In this document: in pieces, positions 17,272 to 26,502 of the stretch
Numbering within the stretch: position 1 is the stretch's first letter
Layout: every line of letters begins with the position of its first letter
From: DATJLY01 sp963773665
Lineage (GTDB): Bacteria > Pseudomonadota > Alphaproteobacteria > ATCC43930 > CGMCC-115725
DNA: 64,000 nt
Assembly (NCBI GenBank): GCA_963773665.1
Contig: CAVZBZ010000003.1
Location: forward strand, 310,001 to 374,000
Reading direction: 5' to 3'
The notes under the pieces: generated by a model
Seen by the model: the letters and a program-made list of their open reading frames with translations, nothing else
Database searches by the model: none
What the model was told of the DNA's origin: nothing
Program-made: the position numbers and the translations under genes

Positions 17272-18931
17272 ATGCTGCCTGGGGTCGTGCCGTTCCCGCC
17301 GGAATTCGCGGCGCGCTACCGCGCCAAGGGCTATTGGCAGGACAAATCGCTCGCCCAGGAATTCGCGTCCGTGTTCCACTCTTTCGCCGAGCGGATCGCC
17401 CTCGTCGATGGCGAGCGCGTCTATAGCTACCGCGATGTCGACAGGCTCAGCGACAATCTTGCGCTCAATCTTCTGGAGCTTGGCTTCAAGCCGTTGGACC
17501 GCGTCGTGCCGTGCCTGCCGAACGTGGCCGAGTTCGTGATCCTCTATTTCGCGCTGCAAAAAATCGGCGGCATCCCGATCGCGGCGCTCGCGACGCACCG
17601 CTTCAACGAGATTTCGCAATTCGTGCAGATTGCCGAGGCCGTCGCCTGCGTCTATCCCGAGCGGCAAAGCGATTTCGAATTCTCGCCGATGATCGCCCGG
17701 ATCGCGCAGGAATCGCCGTTCATGCGGCACCGCATCGTGCTGGGTGCGCCGCGCGCGGGCGAGCTGTCGCTGACCGACCTCATCGAGCGGCCGGCCAGGC
17801 TGCCGCGCGCAGACCTTGCGAAGATCAGGCTCGATCCGACCGATCCGTGCATCTTCCAGCTTTCGGGCGGCACCACCGGCGTGCCGAAACTCATCCCCAG
17901 AACGCACAACGACTATGCCTATAATTCCAAGACCGCCGCCAAAGTGTGCGAGGTGACGGGGGATTCGGTGCTGCTTTTGGCGCTCCCCATCGCACACAAC
18001 CTGCCGCTCGCGTGCCCCGGCATCCAGGGCTTCTTCTTCAACGGCGGCAAGGTCGTCTTAAGCCGCACGACCCGGCCCGAGGAAATGTTCCCGCTCGTCG
18101 CAAAGCACCGCGTCACGCACATCAAGGTCGTGCCGGCGCTTTTGATCCGCCTCATCAGCAGCCCGGCCTGCACGCAGCACGACACGTCGTCCGTCCGCTT
18201 CATTCAGAGCGGCGGGCAGCGGCTGCAGCCGGAAGTGCGCATCCGCACGAAGGAACTGATCCCCTCGACCTTCGTCCAGGAAAATTTCGGCATGTCCGAA
18301 GGCATGCTGTTCTTCGTGCGGAGCACCGATCCGGAGGACGTGCGGCTCGAGACCGTGGGGCGTCCCATCTCGCCCGACGACGAGGTGCGGCTCCTGGACG
18401 AGGACGATCGCGAGGTGGCGTTCGGCGAGGTCGGCGAGCTGTGCGCGCGCGGCCCCTATACGCTCAGGGGCTATTACGGCGCGGCCGAGCACAACAAGCG
18501 CGCCTTCACCTCGGACGGGTTCTACCGCTCGGGCGATCTGATGCGCCAGCACCAGTCCGGCAACTACATGGTCGAGGGCCGCAAGAAGGACCTCATCAAT
18601 CGCGGCGGCGAAAAGATCAGCGCCGAGGAGATCGAGAACCTCATCCTGCAGCATCCCGCGGTGCAGAACGTCGCCTGCGTCGCCATGCCCGACCCCGCGC
18701 TCGGCGAGCGCATGTGCGCCTGCGTCATCCTCGCCGCGGGCCAAGCGCTTGCGCTCGACGAGCTGGTGGCATTCCTCGGCGACCAAGGAGATCGCGCGCT
18801 TCAAGCTGCCCGAACGGCTCGAGCTCATGACCGAGTTCCCGCTTTCCACATTCGGCAAGGTTTCGAAGAAATCGCTCGTCGAGATGGTGACGAAGAAGCT
18901 CGAGGCCGAGCACGCGCGGAAGGCGGGCTGA
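17272..18931 (+). CDS. Aryl-AMP/CoA ligase (2,3-dihydroxybenzoate-AMP ligase EntE-like), one frameshift
   Basis: Adenylate-forming enzyme of ~552 residues once a frameshift is repaired. Core motifs are SGGTTGVPK (P-loop, near residue 203), FGMSEG, and GRKKDLINRGGEKISAEEIE; the C-terminal catalytic Lys is in FGKVSKKSL. The RGGEKIS element and length are those of EntE/DhbE and salicylate-AMP ligases, so an aromatic carboxylic acid is the probable substrate. The reading frame breaks at 18778-18779: removing one G from CTCGGCGACC restores AFLATKEIARFKLPERLEL. Start ATG 17272 after GAGGATCGAG. It heads a six-gene operon with amidohydrolases, dehydrogenase and M24 protein. Probably functional if the extra G is an assembly error. 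Confidence 0.8.
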
Positions 18932-18934
18932 ACC

Positions 18935-19779
18935 ATGCGCATCATCGATCTGCACTGCTATCCCAACACCGAACCCTGGATCAAATGCCAGGGCCCTTAC
19001 GTCGAGGCGCTGGCGAAATACTGGAACCGCCAGTGGAGCTGGAAGCAGGAAGACGAGGTCGTCGCGGAATTCGCCAAGGCCGGGGTCGAGGCGGTGCTGG
19101 TGGCGCTCGACCTCGAGACGACGGTCGGCACGCCGCCCTGCTCGAACGACTACGTCAAAGGCGATGCAGCAGCGCCACCCGGACCGCATCATCCATTGCT
19201 GGGGCGCGGTCGATCCGTTCAAGGGCGAGGTTGCGCGCAACGACGCGCGGCACGCGATCCGCGATCTCGGCATGCTGGGCTTCCACTTCCATCCCATCAT
19301 GGGCCATTTCGCGGTGAACGACCGGCAGTTCTATCCGCTGTTCGAAGTCATCAACGAGCTGAAGGCGCCGGTGATGATCGATGTCGGCACGACCGGCATG
19401 GGCGCCGGCATGCCGGGCGGGCTGGGCGCGCGCATCCGCCATGCGCATCCCGCGGCGCTCGACGATCTCGCCGCCGATTTCCCCGATCTCACCATCATCG
19501 CCGCCCATCCCGGCTGGCCGTGGGTTGACGAGATGACCGCAGTCGCGCTGCACAAGGGCAATGTCTATCTGGGAGATGTCGGGCTGGGCGCCCAAATATT
19601 TCCCGCCGCAGCTCAAGACCGACATCCGCGCCCGGCTTCAGGACAAGGTCATGTTCGGCAGCGACTATCCGAGCATCCCCTACGACCGGCTGCTCAAGGA
19701 ATGGGGCGAGCTTGGCTATGCCGACGCGGTGATGGAAAAAATCTTCCACGGCAACGCCGAGCGGATCCTGGGGTTGTGA
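18935..19779 (+). CDS. Amidohydrolase family protein (ACMSD-like), two frameshifts
   Basis: About 280 residues after repair. It begins MRIIDLHCYPN and has a central HFHPIMG, IIAAHPGWPW and a C-terminal MFGSDYPSIPYDRLL with the conserved Asp, all typical of the amidohydrolase_2 (ACMSD, gamma-resorcylate decarboxylase) family of metal-dependent decarboxylases and hydrolases. The first HxH metal motif reads DLHCY, so the second His is missing. Two frame breaks occur: an extra G at 19160-19161 (AAAGGCGATG for AAAGCGATG) and one in the GGG at 19571-19573. Removing both joins YVKAMQQRHPDRI and YLEMSGWAPKYF. It starts 3 bases after the ligase and its stop overlaps the GTG of the next gene. Confidence 0.78.
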
Positions 19780-20744
19780 CCAGCCTGCTCATCATGCTGG
19801 CGATGCCGGACGAGGTGATCGCGCGCTATCGCGAGCCGCTTGAAGCGCACTTTCCCGGGATCGAGGTGAACGCGGTCAATCACCGCGACAAGATCGATCC
19901 TTATATCGCGCGCACCGACATTCTTTTGACATTCGGCGCGATGATGACGGACGAGGTGTTTCGCAAGGCGCAGAATCTCAAATGGGTGCAGGTGTTGGGC
20001 ACCGGCGTCGATCGCGTCGCGGATTCCGCCGCGCTGCGCGACGCGGCGATCATCACCAACATCCGCGGCATCCACGGCGCGCCGGTGGCCGAGGCGGCGA
20101 TCGCCTCGATGCTGGCCCTGGCGCGCCAGATCCCGCGCTCGGTGCGCGCCCAGGACCGCGGCGAATGGGAGCGCTTCGCGACGCGCCTCATCGACGGCAA
20201 GACCGCGACCATCTTCGGCCTCGGCATCATCGCCGAGGCTTTGGCGCCGCGCTTGAAGGCGCTCGGCCTGCGCGTCGTCGGCGTCTCGTCGGCGCCGCGC
20301 GCGGTTGCGGGCTTCGACGCCGTGCTGCCGCGCGAGCGCCTTGCCGAGGCGCTCGGCGGCGCGCAGCATTTCATCCTGCTGACGCCGCATACGAAATCGA
20401 CGCACCGCATCGTCGGCGAGGATGCCTTCCGCGCGATGAAGCGGGGCGGCTATTTCGTCAATTTGGGCCGCGGCGAGACGGTGGACGAGGAAGCGCTGGT
20501 CCGCGCGCTCGAGGACGGCCATCTCGCCGGCGCGGCACTCGATGTGTTCAGCGTCGAGCCGCTGCCCAAGGGGCACAAGATCTGGGCGATGAAGAACGTC
20601 ATCGTCACGCCGCATCTGGGCGGCTTCTACGACGAGTATCCCGACCAATGCCTGCCCGTGGTCGAGGAGAATCTGCGCCGTTTCCTTGCCGGCGAGCCGC
20701 AGCATATGATCAATGTCGTCAACCGCGCGAAGGCGACGCAATGA
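19776..20744 (+). CDS. D-isomer-specific 2-hydroxyacid dehydrogenase
   Basis: 322 residues. The NAD-binding Rossmann motif is somewhat degenerate (IFGLGIIAEALAPRL for GxGxxG, near residue 145), and the catalytic residues sit in the expected places: Arg in NIRGIHG..., NLGRGETVDEEAL, and the active-site His in TPHLGGFYDE. Enzymes of this family interconvert 2-oxo and 2-hydroxy acids in the cytoplasm; this would fit a pathway that also uses ThDP enzymes acting on 2-oxo acids. A GTG start at 19776 overlaps the preceding stop (GTGA); an ATG at 19794 is the alternative. The stop overlaps the start of the M24 gene. Confidence 0.85.
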   Translation: MTSLLIMLAMPDEVIARYREPLEAHFPGIEVNAVNHRDKIDPYIARTDILLTFGAMMTDEVFRKAQNLKWVQVLGTGVDRVADSAALRDAAIITNIRGIHGAPVAEAAIASMLALARQIPRSVRAQDRGEWERFATRLIDGKTATIFGLGIIAEALAPRLKALGLRVVGVSSAPRAVAGFDAVLPRERLAEALGGAQHFILLTPHTKSTHRIVGEDAFRAMKRGGYFVNLGRGETVDEEALVRALEDGHLAGAALDVFSVEPLPKGHKIWAMKNVIVTPHLGGFYDEYPDQCLPVVEENLRRFLAGEPQHMINVVNRAKATQ

Positions 20745-21943
20745 GCGACACGGGCGAGCGTCTCAATCATCCGATCTCGACAAGTGAGCTCGAGCGGCGC
20801 TGGAGCGCGGTCCGCCGCGCCATGGAAGAGCGTCGCATCGACGCGCTGGTGATGCAGGCGAACAACGATTTCATGGGCGGGTACGTGAAGTATTTCACCG
20901 ATCTGCCCGCAACCAACGGCTATGCCTATACCGTCGTCTTTCCGCGCGATGACGGCATGACCGTGGTGGGGCAGGGGCCGTTCGGCATGGACCGCGCGCT
21001 GCCGCCCGAAGGCGACGGCGTGCGGCGCGGCGTCAAGCGCATGCTGGCGGTGCCGGCCTATTCCGCGGCACCCTATACCCGGACATACGACGCCGAGCTT
21101 GCCGAGAAGGGGCTCGAGCGGTTTTCCGGTGCGACCATCGGCCTCGTCGGCACGGCCTCCCTGCCACACGCCTTCGTCGAGCATCTGAAGCGCGGGCGGC
21201 TCTCGAACGCAACCTTCGTCGAGGCGTCCGACCTCGTCGACGAGATCAAGGCGGTCAAGAGCGCCGAAGAGATCGACCGCATGCGCCGCACCGCTGAGAT
21301 GCAGGACAAATGCATGGAAGCGGCCTTTGCCGCGGCGGCGCCCGGCAAGAAGGACATCGAGGTCGCCGCCGTCGCGGAACAAGTGGGTCACTCCTTCGGC
21401 AGCGAGCAGGGCCTGTTCATGGCGGCCTCGGGCCCCGTCGGCACCGCGGCGGTGATGGCGAACCGCCATCTCCAGGGCCGCACCATGCGCGCCGGCGACC
21501 AGTTCACGCTGCTCGTGGAAAGCAACGGGCCGGGCGGGTTCTATACCGAGCTTGGCCGCACCTGCGTCCTGGGCAAGGCGTCGCAGGAGATGAAGGACGA
21601 ATTCGCCTTCGTGCTCGAGGCACGGAAATTCGCGCTGTCCCTGATGCGGCCGGGCGCGCGCGGCAAGGACATCTGGGAAGAGTTCAACGAATTCATGCGC
21701 GCCAACAAGCGGCCCGAGGAGAAGCGGCTTTACAGCCACGGCCAGGGCTACGACATGGTCGAGCGCCCGCTCGTCCGCTTCGACGAGACGATGCCAGTGG
21801 GCGCCAACATGGTGTTCTCGTGTCACCCGACCTACGTCACCGAGCGGACCTATAGCTGGGCCTGCGACGATTTCGTGGTCGGCGACAAGGGCGTGGTCGA
21901 GCGCCTGCACAAATTCCCGGAAAAGATCGTCGAGCTCGGGTGA
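20741..21943 (+). CDS. M24 (creatinase/aminopeptidase P-fold) family protein with altered metal ligands
   Basis: 400 residues: an N-terminal creatinase-N domain (to ~150) and a C-terminal pita-bread domain. The fold is clear from EIKAVKSAEEIDRMRRTAEM, FYTELGRTCVLG, SHGQGYDMVERP and MVFSCHPTYV. The five canonical metal ligands (Asp, Asp, His, Glu, Glu) read here as Glu (VESNG), Glu (YTELGRT), His (SHGQG), His (SCHPT) and Asp (ACDDF). It therefore may not be a dinuclear metallopeptidase and could, like creatinase, use another mechanism on a small amide. It is embedded in the operon by ATGA overlap with the dehydrogenase upstream and 5 bases from the amidohydrolase downstream. Confidence 0.82.
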   Translation: MSDTGERLNHPISTSELERRWSAVRRAMEERRIDALVMQANNDFMGGYVKYFTDLPATNGYAYTVVFPRDDGMTVVGQGPFGMDRALPPEGDGVRRGVKRMLAVPAYSAAPYTRTYDAELAEKGLERFSGATIGLVGTASLPHAFVEHLKRGRLSNATFVEASDLVDEIKAVKSAEEIDRMRRTAEMQDKCMEAAFAAAAPGKKDIEVAAVAEQVGHSFGSEQGLFMAASGPVGTAAVMANRHLQGRTMRAGDQFTLLVESNGPGGFYTELGRTCVLGKASQEMKDEFAFVLEARKFALSLMRPGARGKDIWEEFNEFMRANKRPEEKRLYSHGQGYDMVERPLVRFDETMPVGANMVFSCHPTYVTERTYSWACDDFVVGDKGVVERLHKFPEKIVELG

Positions 21944-21948
21944 GGCAG

Positions 21949-22911
21949 ATGAGCGAAGGAACGCGCCACCGCATCGACATCCATCACCATTTCCTGCCGC
22001 AGCGCTACATGGCGGAGGAGCACGAGCGCATCGCCCTTTCCGTCTCGCACAATCTCTCGGGCGTGGCGCTCCTCAAATGGACGCCGGAGCGCGCGCTCGA
22101 AGCGATGGACAAGAACGGCATCGAGAAGGCGATCGGCTCGATCTCGACGCCGGGCCCCTGGTTCGGCGACGTGGCGGCCGCAAGGCGCCTCTCGCGCGAA
22201 TGGAACGAGACGGCGGCGAGCGCGGTCGCCGACCATCCCGGCCGCTTCGGCTTTTTCGCCGCAGTGGCGCCGCCCGATCCCGACGGCGCGCTCAAGGAAA
22301 TCGAATACGCGCTCGACACCTTGAAGGCGACCGGCATCGGCCTTCTTTCGAACTACGAGGGCAAGGCCTTGGGCGATCCCGCCTTCGCGCCCGTCTTCGC
22401 CGAATTGAACCGGCGCAAATGCGTCGTCTATGTCCACCCCACCATGCATCCCTGCTGCACCGGCCTCATTCCGGGCCTCATCCCGCAGGCGATCGAGTTT
22501 CCGCTCGACACGACGCGCACCATCACGAGCCTGGCCGTTTCCGGCACGCTCGCGCGCTGCCCGGACATCCGATTGGTCTTCTCGCACGGCGGCGGCACGT
22601 TGCCGTTCCTCGCCGGCCGCATCGACGAGGTGGCCGGGCGCAACACGGAGATCGCTGCGCGCAATCCGCGCGGCCTGATGGCCGAGCTGAAGCGGCTCTA
22701 TTGCGACACGGCGAGCGCCACGAGCGTGCCGCAACTGAACGCCATGCTCGCCTTCTACGACGCCTCGCACATCCTGTTCGGCAGCGATTATCCCTTCATC
22801 CGGCCGGAGGAAGGGGTGGAGGGGCTCGAGCATTATCCGCTGACGGCGGCGATGCGCGCCGACATCGACCGCAACAACGCGCTGGCGCTGCTGCCGCAGC
22901 TCGCGAAATAA
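21949..22911 (+). CDS. Amidohydrolase/decarboxylase (ACMSD-like)
   Basis: 320 residues of the amidohydrolase_2 family. The N-terminal metal motif is IDIHHHFLP; later ligands are in VYVHPTMHPCC and VFSHGGGTLPFLAGRID, and the catalytic Asp is in LFGSDYPFI. Relatives include 2-amino-3-carboxymuconate semialdehyde decarboxylase and 6-methylsalicylate or gamma-resorcylate decarboxylases; a carboxylated aromatic or muconate-type substrate is plausible given the aryl-AMP ligase in the operon. The ATG at 21949 follows a TGAGG site that overlaps the previous stop. It is a paralogue of the next gene (shared GSISTPG, FAELNRRK and HGGGT segments), evidently a tandem duplication. Confidence 0.88.
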   Translation: MSEGTRHRIDIHHHFLPQRYMAEEHERIALSVSHNLSGVALLKWTPERALEAMDKNGIEKAIGSISTPGPWFGDVAAARRLSREWNETAASAVADHPGRFGFFAAVAPPDPDGALKEIEYALDTLKATGIGLLSNYEGKALGDPAFAPVFAELNRRKCVVYVHPTMHPCCTGLIPGLIPQAIEFPLDTTRTITSLAVSGTLARCPDIRLVFSHGGGTLPFLAGRIDEVAGRNTEIAARNPRGLMAELKRLYCDTASATSVPQLNAMLAFYDASHILFGSDYPFIRPEEGVEGLEHYPLTAAMRADIDRNNALALLPQLAK

Positions 22912-22922
22912 GGGAGGCTCCC

Positions 22923-23870
22923 GTGGCCGACACTCCGCGCCGCATCGACGTTCATCACCATATCCTGCCGCCCACATACAAGGTGCGGGCGCGCGAGCGG
23001 CTCATCGCCAATACCGGCATGCCGGACATGTCGTTCCTGTTCGACTGGACGCCCGAGCGCGCGCTCGCGGCGATGGACGAGCACGGCGTCGCGACCGCAT
23101 TGGGCTCCATTTCGACGCCCGGCATCTGGTTCGGCAACGACGCCGACGGCCGCACGCTCGCGCGCGAGTGCAACGAGTTCATGGCGCAGATGAAGCGCGA
23201 CCATCCGGGCCGCTTCGGCTTCTTCACGGCGATCCCGCTGCCCGACCGCGACGGCGCCTTGGCCGAGATCGAGCACGGCTACAAGCTCGGCGCCGACGGC
23301 GTCGGCATCCTCACCAGCTATTTCGACCGCTGGCCGGGCGATCCCGCGTTCGATCCGGTGTTCGCCGAATTGAACCGGCGGAAGTCGGTCGTGTTCGTGC
23401 ATCCGACCGTCCCGACCTGCTGCGTCGGCCTCATCCCGGGCGTCCATGCCGCGCTTGCCGAGTTCACGTTCGACACGACGCGCGCGATCTTGAGCTTTCT
23501 CGTCAACGGCACGTTCGCGCGCCATCCCGACGTGCGCTTCATCTTCTGCCACGGCGGCGGCACGATCGTGCCGATCGCGCATCGCATCTCGGGCCTCGAG
23601 CGCAATCCCAAGCTCAAGGCGGGACTGCCGAACGGCGTGCTGCACGAGCTGCGGCGGCTCTTCTACGACACGGCGAGCGCCGTCAATCCGCCCAACATGG
23701 CGGGGCTCAGGACCCTCGTGGGGCTCTCGCAGATTCTGTTCGGCAGCGACAATCCGTGGGTCCCGATCGGCACGACCGCAAACGCGCTCGATAAATTCGG
23801 CTTCACCGCCGAGGAGGCCGCTGCGATCAACCGCGAGAACGCGCTCCGCCTCTTCCCGCACTATCGCTAG
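22923..23870 (+). CDS. Amidohydrolase/decarboxylase (ACMSD-like), tandem paralogue
   Basis: 315 residues. The metal motif is IDVHHHILPPTY; VFVHPTVPTCCVGLIPG, FIFCHGGGTIVPIAHRI and ILFGSDNPW correspond to those of the preceding gene, and large parts align without gaps. A change from GSDYP to GSDNP near the catalytic Asp suggests a different substrate or ring position. A GTG start at 22923 follows GGGAGG. It is the last gene of the operon and is followed by a hairpin. Both copies keep all metal ligands, so both are probably active. Confidence 0.88.
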   Translation: MADTPRRIDVHHHILPPTYKVRARERLIANTGMPDMSFLFDWTPERALAAMDEHGVATALGSISTPGIWFGNDADGRTLARECNEFMAQMKRDHPGRFGFFTAIPLPDRDGALAEIEHGYKLGADGVGILTSYFDRWPGDPAFDPVFAELNRRKSVVFVHPTVPTCCVGLIPGVHAALAEFTFDTTRAILSFLVNGTFARHPDVRFIFCHGGGTIVPIAHRISGLERNPKLKAGLPNGVLHELRRLFYDTASAVNPPNMAGLRTLVGLSQILFGSDNPWVPIGTTANALDKFGFTAEEAAAINRENALRLFPHYR

Positions 23871-23920
23871 CGCTAGCGCATCTGCTGGAGCACGCGGCGG
23901 TCGAGCTGCCCGCTACATAG

Positions 23921-23955
23921 CGCCGCGATGGAATCAATCCGATCCCATCGCGGCG
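23921..23955. terminator. Hairpin between convergent genes, probable bidirectional terminator
   Basis: CGCCGCGATGG (23921-23931) and its exact reverse complement CCATCGCGGCG (23945-23955) form an 11-bp GC-rich stem with a 13-base loop. It lies between the converging amidohydrolase and OmpA-like genes. No T-run follows on either strand, so termination may not be strictly intrinsic. Confidence 0.6.
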
Positions 23956-23997
23956 TTCGTCATCGGCTTGCTAAAGGGCCTTTGTCCAGCGCTGCTG

Positions 23998-24609
23998 TCA
24001 GGAGCCGGACTCGGCCAGCGACACCTCGACTCGTCGATTCTTCGCGCGACCATCTGCGGTGTCGTTCGGTGCGACCGGCTGTTCCTCGCCGAGCCCCTTC
24101 GCCGTGACAAGGTCCGCCTTCACGCCTTGCGAAATCAGATACTCCATCACGGTTTCGGCACGCTTTTGCGAAAGCATCTCGTTCGAGGTGATGCCCTCCT
24201 TCCGCAGCGCCGGACCGACCTTGGCATTGTCGGTAAATCCATTCACGACGATCTTCTGCGCCTGATACGGCGCCAATTGCGGCGCGAGCTGGGCGATGAT
24301 TTTCTGCCCTGCGGCGGACATCTGCCAGGAGCCGGACGGGAACAGCAAGTCGCTGTTGACGGTGTACTTGATCGCTCCCTGCAGTCGGCCGATGTGCTCC
24401 TCGTCAGTGGCCATTTGCTTTTTGATGGCGGCAATTTCGTTGTTGTTGGCGGAATTTTGCGCTGCCATAACCTCCGTCTGCTTCTGGAGCTGAGTGAACT
24501 GGCCCTCCAGGTAATCGTATCTGCTTTGCGGCACGCAGGCGGAGACGAGGAGGACGGATCCCACGAAGGGGATCAGCAGGACGCTGCGTTTCGGTCGGAA
24601 TGTCATCAT
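23998..24609 (-). CDS. OmpA-family outer-membrane lipoprotein
   Basis: 203 residues. A lipoprotein signal ends in LLVSAC (lipobox, Cys near 25), followed by a helical coiled-coil-like stretch (SRYDYLEGQFTQLQKQTEVM to ~65) and a C-terminal OmpA domain. Peptidoglycan-binding residues are visible in IVVNGFTDN and in the C-terminal GRAKNRRVEVSL (the NxxL/NRRV helix). The protein should be anchored in the outer membrane and bind the cell wall. The GC content is lower than that of its neighbours. It is transcribed alone; an FNR-like box lies ~120 bases upstream. A start at 24606 is equally possible. Confidence 0.85.
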   Translation of the reverse strand: MMTFRPKRSVLLIPFVGSVLLVSACVPQSRYDYLEGQFTQLQKQTEVMAAQNSANNNEIAAIKKQMATDEEHIGRLQGAIKYTVNSDLLFPSGSWQMSAAGQKIIAQLAPQLAPYQAQKIVVNGFTDNAKVGPALRKEGITSNEMLSQKRAETVMEYLISQGVKADLVTAKGLGEEQPVAPNDTADGRAKNRRVEVSLAESGS

Positions 24610-24727
24610 TTGGCGATCTCCCGGTTGAACAGCGGAGAAAGCTGACCCGCCTCCAGTTTGAAGAAGTTTTGGAGAGAGCTAGCGCCTGCTGTCACGGACA
24701 CGTTGGAACGCCGGCGCCGCTGCCGTC

Positions 24728-24741
24728 TTGATCCATGTCAA
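24728..24741 (-). promoter_or_regulatory. Putative FNR/FixK-type box upstream of the OmpA-like gene
   Basis: TTGATCCATGTCAA fits the FNR/FixK consensus TTGAT-N4-ATCAA at 9 of 10 positions. It lies 119 bases upstream of the lipoprotein start and downstream of the aldo/keto reductase stop, so the lipoprotein gene is the only possible target. Confidence 0.5.
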
Positions 24742-24836
24742 GGAACGCAGCCGATGTGACGCAATACCGCCTCAATCGCTTCGCGTCGTGACGCCGCCGA
24801 GCGCGCGCTCGACCCGCGCGGGTGTGCCCGACGGCC

Positions 24837-25811
24837 TCAGATCCCAAGCCGCTTCAACTGCGCCTCGGGATAGCGCGTGCCGGCCGCGGCGCCCGCCGGG
24901 AAGGCGCGGTCGAGTGCGGCAAGCGTCTCGGGCGCAAGCGAAAGGTCGCACGATTTCGCATTCTCCTCGAGCCAACGGCGCTGCTTCGTCCCCGGCAGCG
25001 GCACGACGAACGGCCGCCGGCTCAGAATCCACGCGAGCGCCAGCTGCGCTTGTGTGCAGCGTTCCTTCTGCGCCAGCTCCTTGAGCGTCGGCAGAAGGCG
25101 CTCGTTGCGCGACATGTTGTCCTTGAAGAAGCGCGGATGCTCGCGCCGCCGGTCCTTCTCGCCGAGCGTCGCGTCGCTGACCGTGCCGGTGAGAAAGCCG
25201 CGGCCCAAGGGCGCATAGGCGACATAGCCCACGCCGAGCGCGGCGCAGGCGTCCAGCAGCCCGCCTTCGGCGTCGCGCGTCCACAGCGAATACTCGGTCT
25301 GGAGCGCCGCCATCGGATGCGTCTTGTGCGCGCGCTTCAAGGTCTCGACCGAGCATTCGGAAATGCCCAGGTGGCGGATCTTGCCTTCCTGCTTGAGCCG
25401 CGCCATCGCGCCCACCGTGTCCTCGATCGGCACGCTCGGATCGACGCGGTGGATGTAGTAGAGATCGATGCACTCGACATCGAGCCGCTTCAGGCTCGCG
25501 GCGCAGGCGCTTTTGACATAATCGGGCGTGCCGCACACGCTGCCGCCGCCGTCGGGCGTGCGGATCTGCCCGAATTTCGTGGCGAGCACGATCTTGTCGC
25601 GCCGGCCTTTTATCGCGCGGCCCAACAGCTCCTCGTTCTTGCCGTTGGCATAGGCATCGGAGCTGTCGACGAGGTCGATGCCGAGCTCGACCGCGCGATG
25701 CACCGTGGCGATCGCCTCGGGCTCGCTGGGCTCGCCATAGATCGGCGTCATGCTCATGCAGCCGAGGCCGATGGCCGACACTTCGAGCCCGCCGAGTTTG
25801 CGCCGCTTCAT
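24837..25811 (-). CDS. Aldo/keto reductase
   Basis: 324 residues, (beta/alpha)8 NADPH-dependent oxidoreductase. The catalytic tetrad is visible: Asp in DSSDAYANGKNEELLGRA, Tyr two residues downstream, Lys in LATKFG, and His in YYIHRVDPS. The C-terminal cofactor-binding segment is PLPGTKQRRWLEENAKS. It resembles the YakC/AKR13 group, which reduces diverse aldehydes and ketones in the cytoplasm. It lies 49 bases downstream of tetR on the same strand and could be in its transcript and so controlled by it. The natural substrate is unknown. Confidence 0.88.
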   Translation of the reverse strand: MKRRKLGGLEVSAIGLGCMSMTPIYGEPSEPEAIATVHRAVELGIDLVDSSDAYANGKNEELLGRAIKGRRDKIVLATKFGQIRTPDGGGSVCGTPDYVKSACAASLKRLDVECIDLYYIHRVDPSVPIEDTVGAMARLKQEGKIRHLGISECSVETLKRAHKTHPMAALQTEYSLWTRDAEGGLLDACAALGVGYVAYAPLGRGFLTGTVSDATLGEKDRRREHPRFFKDNMSRNERLLPTLKELAQKERCTQAQLALAWILSRRPFVVPLPGTKQRRWLEENAKSCDLSLAPETLAALDRAFPAGAAAGTRYPEAQLKRLGI

Positions 25812-25860
25812 CCGCTCCTCCCTGTGATCGGGTGCAGCCTAGAAGCGGCGCAGGCAGCGA

Positions 25861-26502
25861 TCAATCGCGCGGCTCGGCGGCGTGCGCCGCGACCAGCGAT
25901 TCGAACATCTCGATGAGACGGGCGGCCGGCCCCTTCGGCCCGACGCACTGGAGGCTGACCTGGGCGCCCTCGCTGAGCAGGAACAAGTGATCGGCAAGCA
26001 GCTCGGGATCGCGCAAGCCCGCCTTGCGGCACAGCTCGATGCACTTTGTGCGATAGAGGCTCTTGCGCTCCTCGACGACGCGCCGGGCCGGATGATTGGG
26101 GTCCGGCAGTTCGATCGCGGTATTGACGAAGACGCAACCGCGCGAGCTTACGCCGAGCTTGTACTCGGCGACGAAGCGCAGCCAGGCGAGCAACTGTCCC
26201 TTGGGATCGCCGGCATGGGCGCGCTCGCTCTCGACCCAGGCCCGGTCGATCGCCTTGCCGACTTCGCGCAGACATTCGGCGATGAGTTCGTCCTTCGATT
26301 TGAAGTGGCGGTAGAGCGTCATCTTGTTGGTATCGGCCGCCTCGGCGATCGCATCGACGCCGACCGAATGGATGCCGTGGCGATAGAACAGGTCGCGCGC
26401 GGCCTTGAGGATGCGGTCGCGGGGCGGGAGCGGCGGAAGGGGCGGCGGTTCGAGAATATCTGTGCCCGTCAGCGAATCTACGGTCAACGTTTCCCTTGAC
26501 AT
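25861..26502 (-). CDS. TetR/AcrR family transcriptional regulator
   Basis: 213 residues. After a ~27-residue Pro-rich leader, the HTH domain runs RDRILKAARDLFYRHGIHS VGVDAIAEAADTNKMTLYRH FKSKDELI (residues ~28-74, shown in pieces), typical of TetR repressors that sense a small hydrophobic ligand through the C-terminal helical domain. The start at 26502 lies only 4 bases from the first of two operator-like repeats, so the gene is almost certainly autoregulated. Divergent from it is a small gene at 26602 driven by a strong promoter overlapping the same operators. Confidence 0.9.
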   Translation of the reverse strand: MSRETLTVDSLTGTDILEPPPLPPLPPRDRILKAARDLFYRHGIHSVGVDAIAEAADTNKMTLYRHFKSKDELIAECLREVGKAIDRAWVESERAHAGDPKGQLLAWLRFVAEYKLGVSSRGCVFVNTAIELPDPNHPARRVVEERKSLYRTKCIELCRKAGLRDPELLADHLFLLSEGAQVSLQCVGPKGPAARLIEMFESLVAAHAAEPRD

